NCBI RefSeq assembly: GCF_030268065.1
Contig: NZ_BSDD01000002.1
Location: 186,001 to 250,000, forward strand
DNA: 64,000 nucleotides
Source of the DNA: Geothrix rubra
GTDB taxonomy: Bacteria > Acidobacteriota > Holophagae > Holophagales > Holophagaceae
Reading direction: 5' to 3'
Numbering within the stretch: the first letter of the stretch is position 1; each line of letters begins with the position of its first letter. Positions 58,558-64,000 of the stretch are shown piece by piece. The notes beneath the pieces are model-generated. The model was not told the DNA's origin. It did not search any database and saw nothing but the letters and a program-made list of their open reading frames with translations. A program made the position numbers and the translations under genes.

Positions 58558-59928
58558 CTAGTGGGCGCCGACCTGCGCCAGCAGCCGGGAGCCCTTGGCG
58601 TAGCAGGTCTTGTGGGTGATGTGATGCTCGAATTCGTGCCGGAACTTCTGCAGGGCCGAGTCCATGGGGCCGCAGGCGGCGTCCCCCAGGGGACAGAGGG
58701 TGCGCAGGCCGATGCGGGGCGTGAGGCCGGCCAGCAGGTCCAGATCCTCCATGCGGCCCTCGCCGTGCTCGATGCGGTAGAGGATCATCTCCATCCAGTT
58801 GCAGCCTTCCCGGCAGGGGGTGCACTGGCCGCAGCTCTCGTGGGCGTAGAACCGGATGAGGCGGAGGGTGGCCTGCACCATGCAGGTGTCCTCGTCCATG
58901 ACGATGAGGCCACCCGATCCGGCCATGGAGCCGCGGGCCTTCACCGTGTCGAAGTCGAGCGGACAGTCGAAGTCCTTCTCGTCGAACATGGGCGCGCTGG
59001 CGCCGCCCGGGATGATGGCCTTGATCTTCCGGCCGGTGCTGGAACCGCCCGCCAGCTCGTTCACCACGAAGTCCATCGGCGTGCCGAGGGGCAGCTCGAA
59101 GAGGCCGGGACGCTTCACGTGGCCGCTGACCCCGAAGATGCGGGTGCCCGTGTTCTTGGGCGTGCCCAGTTTGCCGTACTCGGCGCCGCCCATGCGGAGG
59201 ATGGGAGGGACGGCCGCGAGGGTCTCCACGTTGTTGATGGTGGTGGGCTGCCCGAAGGCGCCCTTGGCCGCCGGGAAGGGCGGCTTGACGCGGGGTTCGC
59301 CGCGGCGGCCTTCGAGGGAGTTCAGCAGGGCCGTCTCCTCGCCGCAGATGTAGGCCCCGGCGCCGCGGTGGACGATGATGTCGTAGTCCCAGCCCGTGCC
59401 CAGGATGTTCTTGCCGAGATAGCCGGCGTCGCGGGCCTGCTGGAGGGCGGCCTCCAGCTTCTCGATGAGCCAGAGGAACTCGCCGCGGATGTAGACGAAG
59501 CCCAGCTGGCACTGCATCGCCCAGCCGCCGATGATCATGCCCTCGATGAGCTGGTGGGGGTTGTACTCGAGGATCGCGCGGTCCTTGAACGTACCGGGTT
59601 CCCCCTCGTCGCCGTTGCAGACCAGGTAGCGGGTGAACTTCCGCTCGGGGGTGTCCTTGGGCATGAAGGACCACTTCAGGCCCGCCGGGAAGCCCGCGCC
59701 GCCGCGCCCGCGGATGCCGGAGGCCTTCACCTCCTCGGTCACGGCCACAGGCTCCATCTTCAGGGCCTTCTTGGCGGCCACGTAGCCCTCGTGCTTCTGC
59801 TCGTAGACCTTGAGGTGCCAGTTGTCCAGGTCCCCCGCCCCGCGGAGCATCAGGTTCGGGTACTTGTCCGAGCCGAAGCCGGGGAAGGTGTAGAGCTGGG
59901 GGTCGTGCTTGGTGCGGATGGCGGCCAT
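58558..59928 (-). CDS. nuoF: NADH-quinone oxidoreductase subunit F
   Basis: 456 residues. The NADH-binding glycine-rich loop reads GIRGRGGAGFPAGLKW near residue 71, FMN-binding CNGDEGEPGTFKDR near 104, and the N3 [4Fe-4S] ligands are ESCGQCTPCREGC near 353 and a later Cys near 400. It is the NADH dehydrogenase module of complex I. A standard C-terminal extension (HKTCYAKGSRLLAQVGAH) is present. The start lies 13 nt after the nuoE stop. No nuoG follows; the operon ends here. Confidence 0.97.
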   Translation of the reverse strand: MAAIRTKHDPQLYTFPGFGSDKYPNLMLRGAGDLDNWHLKVYEQKHEGYVAAKKALKMEPVAVTEEVKASGIRGRGGAGFPAGLKWSFMPKDTPERKFTRYLVCNGDEGEPGTFKDRAILEYNPHQLIEGMIIGGWAMQCQLGFVYIRGEFLWLIEKLEAALQQARDAGYLGKNILGTGWDYDIIVHRGAGAYICGEETALLNSLEGRRGEPRVKPPFPAAKGAFGQPTTINNVETLAAVPPILRMGGAEYGKLGTPKNTGTRIFGVSGHVKRPGLFELPLGTPMDFVVNELAGGSSTGRKIKAIIPGGASAPMFDEKDFDCPLDFDTVKARGSMAGSGGLIVMDEDTCMVQATLRLIRFYAHESCGQCTPCREGCNWMEMILYRIEHGEGRMEDLDLLAGLTPRIGLRTLCPLGDAACGPMDSALQKFRHEFEHHITHKTCYAKGSRLLAQVGAH

Positions 59929-59941
59929 GTCTGTTCTCCGC

Positions 59942-60517
59942 TCAGTGGGCCCAGGGCCGGTAGTCGCCGCGCTTGCAGGCTTCCATCACCTCGATGAGCT
60001 TCTTCTCGTCCACCAGCTCGTCGTAAACGTCATGGTTCACCTGGACGCAGGGGCCCACACCGCAACCGGCGAGGCACTCCACCTCCTCCACGCTCCACAT
60101 CCCGTCGGGACTGGGTCCGTGGCCAGGCTGCACGCCGGTCTTCTCGCAGACCTTCTCCAGCAGCTGCGCGGCGCCGCGCAGGGCGCAGCTGATGTTGGTG
60201 CAGACCTGCAGGTGGAACTTACCCACGGGGGCCTTCTGGTACATCGTGTAGAAGGTCGCCACGCCGAAGACGTGCCCTTCCGGAATGCCGATGGCCCGGG
60301 CCACGGCCTTCATGGCCGAGAGGCTCACGAAGCCGAATTCCCGCTGGGCGATGTGCAGGGCGGGCAAGGTGGCCGCCAGCTTGTCCGGATACTTCGCCAT
60401 GATGGCCTGGATCTCGGCCAGGGCCTCCGGACTGAATTCCTTCCGCTCGCTCTCCGGCAGGCGCTGTCCCGGGGCCAGGGGTTCCGGGGAGGTCTCGGGG
60501 GACTGGGGATGGTTCAT
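59942..60517 (-). CDS. nuoE: NADH-quinone oxidoreductase subunit E
   Basis: 191 residues of the thioredoxin-like [2Fe-2S] subunit: LQVCTNISC near 119-127 and CLAGCGVGPCVQVN near 155 give the four cysteine ligands. It partners NuoF in the NADH module. An N-terminal about 35-residue extension rich in Pro and Glu precedes the family domain. nuoE is separated from nuoD by about 2 kb that holds three unrelated genes and a repeat array, which is not the usual nuo order. Confidence 0.96.
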   Translation of the reverse strand: MNHPQSPETSPEPLAPGQRLPESERKEFSPEALAEIQAIMAKYPDKLAATLPALHIAQREFGFVSLSAMKAVARAIGIPEGHVFGVATFYTMYQKAPVGKFHLQVCTNISCALRGAAQLLEKVCEKTGVQPGHGPSPDGMWSVEEVECLAGCGVGPCVQVNHDVYDELVDEKKLIEVMEACKRGDYRPWAH

Positions 60518-60640
60518 GGGCGCGCTCGCATGAGGGGCCAGTTTAGCCCGAAACGCAGACAGGGGGCCCGGGTAAACCCCGTGCCCCCCATCACGTCCAG
60601 GATCTCCGGACAGCGCCCTGACGGCTTGAGAATGCCCGCC

Positions 60641-60883
60641 TCAGAGGTTGCAGTGGCTCCCGTCGCAGAAGGGAGGCGTTTTGGTGTGCTTGCACTGGCA
60701 GAGGGCCTTCTTGCCGGGTTCAGCGATCTCCACCTTCATGGGCCGGAGGTCGCAGACCTTGTGGGCGCCATCGCAGAAGGGCTGCTTCGAGCTCAGCCCG
60801 CAGGCGCACCACCAGTAGGTGCCCGGCTCCAGGTCCAGCACCGCCGGGGCCTTGGCCGCGATCCTGGGATATTCCTCGCTCAT
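60641..60883 (-). CDS. Tandem CDGSH iron-sulfur protein
   Basis: 80 residues holding two CDGSH-type sites: WCACGLSSKQPFCDGAH and LCQCKHTKTPPFCDGSH, each with three cysteines and one histidine for a [2Fe-2S] cluster. Such small proteins transfer clusters or electrons in the cytoplasm. It starts 11 nt after the YceI gene stop and is read in the same direction, so they form one transcript. No signal peptide. Confidence 0.93.
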   Translation of the reverse strand: MSEEYPRIAAKAPAVLDLEPGTYWWCACGLSSKQPFCDGAHKVCDLRPMKVEIAEPGKKALCQCKHTKTPPFCDGSHCNL

Positions 60884-60894
60884 GGCCGCCCCCT

Positions 60895-61473
60895 CTACTT
60901 GGAGACCTTGTCGGCCTCGACGTCCAGGGAGATCGCCACATCGTCGCCCAGCACGCCGGGGAAAGTCTTGATGCCGTAGTCGTTGCGGTTGATGGTGAGC
61001 GCGCCGTCCGTGAACCCGGCCACCACGCTGCCGGGCTGCATGCCCTTGGCGGTGCCTGCGTTGGTGATGGGGAAGGTGATCTGCTTGGTGACGCCGTGCA
61101 GGGTGAAGTCACCCGTGATCTCCAGCTTGCCCTTGGCCACTTCCTTCACGGCCGTGCTCTTGAAGGTGATGGTGGGGAACTTCGCCACGTCGAAGAAGTC
61201 GGGGCTCTTCAGGTGCTTGTCCCGGGTTTCGTTGTCGGTGTTGATGCTGGCCGCCTCGATGGTGACCTCTACCGTGGACTTGGTGATGTCCTTGGTGTCC
61301 ACCCGGATCTCCCCCGAGAACTTCGAGAACCGGCCGCTGACCTTGGAGACGAAGTGGCGGATCTGGAAGCCCACCTGGCTGTGGACGGGGTCGATCTTGT
61401 AGACATCCTGGGCGGAGGCCGGAAGGGCCGCCAGCGCGAGGGCGGCCAGGAGAACGCGGAAGGGGTGACGCAT
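60895..61473 (-). CDS. YceI-family periplasmic lipid-binding protein
   Basis: 192 residues with a signal peptide (RVLLAALALAALPASA). The mature lipocalin-like barrel has the family marks YKIDPVHSQVGFQIRHFV, LKSPDFFDVAKFPTITF and GDFTLHGVTKQITFP. YceI proteins bind isoprenoid lipids. ATG 61473 is preceded by GGAGG at 5 nt. It is divergent from a MarR regulator, a common pair. It is placed in a gap of the nuo gene order. Confidence 0.95.
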   Translation of the reverse strand: MRHPFRVLLAALALAALPASAQDVYKIDPVHSQVGFQIRHFVSKVSGRFSKFSGEIRVDTKDITKSTVEVTIEAASINTDNETRDKHLKSPDFFDVAKFPTITFKSTAVKEVAKGKLEITGDFTLHGVTKQITFPITNAGTAKGMQPGSVVAGFTDGALTINRNDYGIKTFPGVLGDDVAISLDVEADKVSK

Positions 61474-61587
61474 GGTTCCTCCAGGGATTAGGTGTTTCAC
61501 CATGCAATGAAGTCTAGGCCGGTTTTAACAAGTTGCAACACCTTTTTTGGGAAATCCGTGCGACCCTGGTCGGGTCGGAGCGGGACC

Positions 61588-62076
61588 ATGCACCTTCGAG
61601 AGGAACTCCAGATCACCAAGCCCTTCGAGCCGGGCCAGGAGGTGGCCCTGGCCCTCCTGCTGGGGCGGGAATACTTGACCCGCCTCCTGGACAAGGGGGT
61701 CTTCGAGCCGGAGGGCATCTCCGACCAGCAGTTCAACGTGCTGCGGATCCTCAAGGGCGGCCCCAGGGACGGCTACCTGGTGAAGGACCTCCGCTGCCGC
61801 ATGATCTTCCGCTTCGCCGATGTGCCGCGCCTGGTGAACCGCCTGGAGGCCCGGGGCCTGGTCAAGCGCTGCGAGAACCCCACCGACCGCCGGGGCAGCC
61901 GGGTGCAGATCACCCCGAAGGGCCTCGCCCTCGAGGCCCGCCTCCGGACCCGCCACCAGGATGTGGGCGGTCGGGTGGACCGCGCCCTCTCCCCCGCCGA
62001 GCGGGAACAGCTGCTCACCCTCCTGGAACGGCTGCGGGACGACCACCGCGCCCAACTGGCGGAGCTCGAGGGCTGA
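61588..62076 (+). CDS. MarR-family regulator
   Basis: 162 residues of the MarR fold: the winged helix at SDQQFNVLRILKGG, RFADVPRLVNRLEARGLVKR, and the wing DRRGSRVQITPKG. It should repress the divergent yceI-CDGSH pair. The recognition helix is in RFADVPRLVNRLEA. ATG 61588 has GGAG 9 nt before it. The 114-nt divergent gap contains an AT-rich patch but no clean dyad. Its stop is 4 nt from a repeated copy of the nuoD 3' end. Confidence 0.92.
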   Translation: MHLREELQITKPFEPGQEVALALLLGREYLTRLLDKGVFEPEGISDQQFNVLRILKGGPRDGYLVKDLRCRMIFRFADVPRLVNRLEARGLVKRCENPTDRRGSRVQITPKGLALEARLRTRHQDVGGRVDRALSPAEREQLLTLLERLRDDHRAQLAELEG

Positions 62077-62080
62077 GGGG

Positions 62081-62215
62081 CCTCAGCGGTCGAGCTCGCC
62101 CGCGATGACGCTCACTCGGCGCTTCGCGCCTCGCCCTCCGGGCGGTGCCTGCGGCACCGTGGGACTCGCTCCGCTCGTCCTCATCGCGCCGAGGACGGCG
62201 ACGGCGTCGGCGATG
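62081..62215 (-). repeat. Partial copy of the nuoD 3' end with a 69-bp in-frame palindromic insertion
   Basis: 62083-62103 is identical to the last 21 nt of nuoD including its stop, and 62181-62215 is identical over 35 nt to nuoD 62499-62533. Between them about 67 nt are inserted, with TCA on both sides. On the minus strand the copy stays in the nuoD frame: LGAM, 24 inserted-type residues, then VIAGELDR and stop. The insertion contains hairpins GGTGCC-TGC-GGCACC and GGCG-CTTCG-CGCC. It is not part of a complete gene. Confidence 0.85.
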
Positions 62216-62249
62216 TCCTGGCTCCGTTGAGCCGGAGGGCGAAACGGGA

Positions 62250-62273
62250 AGGAGGCCCCAGGTGGGGCCTCCT
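62250..62273. terminator. GC hairpin in the nuoD/MarR gap
   Basis: AGGAGGCCCCA-GG-TGGGGCCTCCT, an 11-bp perfect stem between the two nuoD-tail copies. No T-run follows on the plus strand; on the minus strand the following sequence is TCCCGTTTC. It may end MarR or nuoD transcripts. Confidence 0.5.
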
Positions 62274-62308
62274 GATAGCCGGGAGCCGAATCGCCGGCTG
62301 GTCCGGAA

Positions 62309-62469
62309 CCTCAGCGGTCGAGCTCGCCCGCGATGACGCTCACTCGGCCCATCCTGGGCCTCGCCCCTCCGGGGTCATGCGCTTCGCGCACGGTCGGCCT
62401 CCGCTCCTGCTTCGGCCTCATGCCCCCGGGTCCGGCCGCGGGCTTCGCCCGCATGCCGTCCTCGGCGCG
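62309..62469 (-). repeat. Second nuoD-tail copy followed by hairpin array
   Basis: 62309-62348 is identical over 40 nt to 62081-62120 and carries the same last codons of nuoD with stop at 62311. The 121 nt up to the true nuoD stop are a series of small palindromes: GGCCCATCCTGGGCC, CCCCTCCGGGG, TGCGCTTCGCGCA and GCGGGCTTCGCCCGC. Read after the nuoD stop on the minus strand, the segment is open in the same frame for 52 codons and ends again in VIAGELDR. Confidence 0.85.
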
Positions 62470-63669
62470 TCAGCGGTCGAGCTCGCCCGCAATCACGTTC
62501 ATCGCGCCGAGGACGGCGACGGCGTCGGCGATGAGGCAGCCCTTCACCTGGGTGTCGAAGCTGCTGTAGATGGGCAGGCAGGGGGGACGGACCCGGATGC
62601 GGTAGGGGTTCTTGCCGCCGTCGCTGACGAGGTAGAAGCCCAGCTCGCCGTTGGCCGCCTCGGTGGCGCTGTAGACCTCGCCCACGGGCATCTCCATGCC
62701 GTGCATGATGAGCTTGAAGTGGTGGATGAGGCTCTCCATCCGCGTGTAGACCTTCTCCTTGGGCGGCAGGGCCACCTTGTAGTCGTCCACGATGATGGGG
62801 CCGGGCTCGAGGCGGTCCAGCACCTGCCGGATGATGCGCAGGCTCTGGCGCATCTCCTCCACGCGGACCAGGTAGCGGTCGAACACGTCGCCCGTGGTGC
62901 CCACGGGCACGTCGAAGTCATAGGTCTCGTATCCCAGGTAGGGCTGGGCCTTGCGCAGGTCCTGGGGCACGCCGGCGGCGCGGAGGCAGGGGCCCGTGTA
63001 GCCCCAGTTGATGGCCTCCTCGGCGGTGATGGCCCCCACGCCCTTCGTCCGGTTGTACCAGATGGGGTTGTGGGTGAGCAGGCGCTCGCACTCGTCCACC
63101 GCGGCCTCGCACTCCACGAGGAAGCGCTCGGCGAGGGGCACGAAGGCCTCGGGGATGTCCCGGAAGAGGCCGCCGATGCGGGTGAAGCTCGTGTGCAGGC
63201 GCTGGCCGGCGGCCATCTCGAAGAGGTCGTAGGCCGTCTCGCGCTGCTTGAAGAGGTAGAGGAAGGCCGTGAAGGCCCCGATGTCCACCGCGTTCACGCC
63301 CACGCACACGATGTGGTCGGCGATGCGGGCAATCTCCGACACCAGCACGCGGATCTGCTGGGCCCGCCTCGGGATCTCGATGCCCAGCAGCTTCTCGACC
63401 GCGCAGGCGTAGCCCACGTTGTTCATGATGGAGCTGCAGTAGTTGAGGCGGTCCGTGAGTGGGATGAACTGCTGGTAGCTGAGGTTCTCGCCCAGCTTCT
63501 CCACGCCGCGGTGGAGGTAGCCCATCCGGGGGCTGGCCTTGACGATGGTCTCGCCCTCGAGCTCCAGGACGATGTGGAGCGTGCCGTGGGTGGTGGGGTG
63601 CGAGGGCCCCATGTTGACGATCATGCGATCGCCGTCGAGCTGCTGCCTGGAAAGGGCGATGGATTCCAT
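62470..63669 (-). CDS. nuoD: NADH-quinone oxidoreductase subunit D
   Basis: 399 residues, standard length for the 49-kDa subunit. Motifs: NMGPSHPTTHGTLHIVLELEG near residue 19, MGYLHRGVEKLGE near 49, LLGIEIPRRAQQIRVL near 94 and the C-terminal RVRPPCLPIYSS. The protein lines the quinone pocket with NuoB. It starts 9 nt after the nuoC stop. Its 3' end is repeated twice just downstream. Confidence 0.97.
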   Translation of the reverse strand: MESIALSRQQLDGDRMIVNMGPSHPTTHGTLHIVLELEGETIVKASPRMGYLHRGVEKLGENLSYQQFIPLTDRLNYCSSIMNNVGYACAVEKLLGIEIPRRAQQIRVLVSEIARIADHIVCVGVNAVDIGAFTAFLYLFKQRETAYDLFEMAAGQRLHTSFTRIGGLFRDIPEAFVPLAERFLVECEAAVDECERLLTHNPIWYNRTKGVGAITAEEAINWGYTGPCLRAAGVPQDLRKAQPYLGYETYDFDVPVGTTGDVFDRYLVRVEEMRQSLRIIRQVLDRLEPGPIIVDDYKVALPPKEKVYTRMESLIHHFKLIMHGMEMPVGEVYSATEAANGELGFYLVSDGGKNPYRIRVRPPCLPIYSSFDTQVKGCLIADAVAVLGAMNVIAGELDR

Positions 63670-63678
63670 GAGGGCCGC

Positions 63679-64000
63679 CTAGTTCCGTTCGCCGTTGTTG
63701 TAGGGGGCGGTGCAGCCTTCCATGCAGAAGGGGTCCCCGCCATCCAGGGGGAAGTCCTTGCGCAGCGCGTGGCCCGGGAAGTCCTCCCAGGTGAGCAGGC
63801 GCTCCAGGTTGGGATGGCCTTCGAAGCGGATGCCGAAGAGATCGAAGACCTCCCGCTCGAACCAGTCCGCGGTCTTGAACCGGCTCACCAGGCTGGGCAC
63901 GGCCTCGCCGTCGGCCACGGGCACCTTCACGCGCAGCCGCTCCTGGCTGGCCAGGTTGAGCCAGTGGTAGACCACGTCGAAGCGCACGGGTTTCCCGTCG
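63679..64000 (-). CDS. nuoC: NADH-quinone oxidoreductase subunit C, C-terminal part, cut by window end
   Basis: The last about 106 codons of the 30-kDa subunit; the frame is open through base 64000. Visible family marks are LASQERLRVKVPV, WFEREVFDLFGIRFEGHPNLERLL and LTWEDFPGHALRKDFPL. It is separate from, not fused to, nuoD. Its N terminus lies beyond the window. Confidence 0.95.
   Translation of the reverse strand, partial: DGKPVRFDVVYHWLNLASQERLRVKVPVADGEAVPSLVSRFKTADWFEREVFDLFGIRFEGHPNLERLLTWEDFPGHALRKDFPLDGGDPFCMEGCTAPYNNGERN

Noticed and set aside
62077-62469. Insertion sequence or CRISPR array in the repeat-rich gap
   Set aside because: No transposase, no terminal inverted repeats of IS type, and no regular repeat-spacer pattern; the repeats are copies of a gene end plus short hairpins.
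62333-62569. Small plus-strand open frames over the repeat array
   Set aside because: They read antisense through nuoD tail copies and hairpins, without ribosome sites or homology.

Overview
The window is GC-rich, densely coded DNA from an anaerobe with respiratory and fermentative capacity. No rRNA, phage, transposase or CRISPR was seen. The gene content suggests the Acidobacteriota class Holophagae (Geothrix/Holophaga-like): ferredoxin-dependent 2-oxoacid oxidoreductases, ADP-forming acyl-CoA synthetase, small tetraheme cytochromes c, a candidate nitrate-type molybdoenzyme, D-lactate/glycolate dehydrogenase, complex I genes and many PAS/CHASE hybrid kinases. This assignment is inferred from content and style, not from a marker-gene comparison.

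Layout. 1-0.9 kb: start of a minus-strand pheA behind a Phe-rich leader peptide and an attenuator-like hairpin. 0.9-3.5 kb: CHASE/PAS hybrid kinase. 3.7-17.5 kb: ferredoxin and keto-acid module, comprising a hemerythrin-NfnA-NfnB fusion, pyruvate:ferredoxin oxidoreductase, a dihydroorotate-dehydrogenase-like protein, two Rrf2 regulators, iorA (without its usual C-terminal ferredoxin domain), iorB and a beta-alpha ordered ADP-forming acyl-CoA synthetase. 17.5-27.5 kb: YwiC-like protein, third Rrf2 regulator, then cytochrome b, molybdopterin catalytic subunit, four-cluster ferredoxin subunit, Rieske protein, a small membrane protein, HPP-family transporter, a protoporphyrinogen-oxidase-like enzyme, moeA and a CRP-type regulator. 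I read this as a candidate nitrate-reducing respiratory complex with its cofactor genes. 27.7-34.2 kb: efp, tRNA-Val(CAC), aromatic-type aminotransferase, LysR/YeiH pair, gamma carbonic anhydrase, PseG-like protein. 34.3-37.6 kb: rplM-rpsI, rpsB, tsf, pyrH, with hairpin terminators after rpsI, rpsB and tsf. 37.7-48 kb: redox protein, second CHASE hybrid kinase, GlcD-type dehydrogenase, and a three-gene signalling operon with a degenerate HD-GYP regulator. 48-58.5 kb: GDPD, NTP/NDP-exchange-like transporter, Tat-exported epimerase-like protein, tandem tetraheme cytochromes, PstS-like protein, CBS protein, argF, secreted hypotheticals, phosphatase, cytidylate-kinase-like protein. 58.6-64 kb: nuoF, nuoE, then CDGSH, YceI and MarR genes, a palindrome-rich array carrying partial copies of the nuoD 3' end, then nuoD and nuoC (cut by the window end).

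How the parts fit. The aminotransferase makes aryl or branched 2-oxoacids. Ior and PFOR oxidise 2-oxoacids to acyl-CoA with reduced ferredoxin. The ADP-forming synthetase recovers ATP from acyl-CoA. The Nfn-like fusion exchanges electrons between ferredoxin, NAD(H) and NADP(H). Quinol or NADH electrons reach complex I, the molybdoenzyme complex or periplasmic cytochromes. Fe-S (Rrf2) and cyclic-nucleotide-type (CRP) regulators sit beside these genes, and CRP-like boxes lie upstream of the fusion gene and of the CRP gene itself.

The most unusual items are the hemerythrin-Nfn fusion, the ferredoxin-less IorA, the Rieske-containing molybdoenzyme cluster, and the triplicated, in-frame nuoD tail with hairpin insertions inside a split nuo locus.
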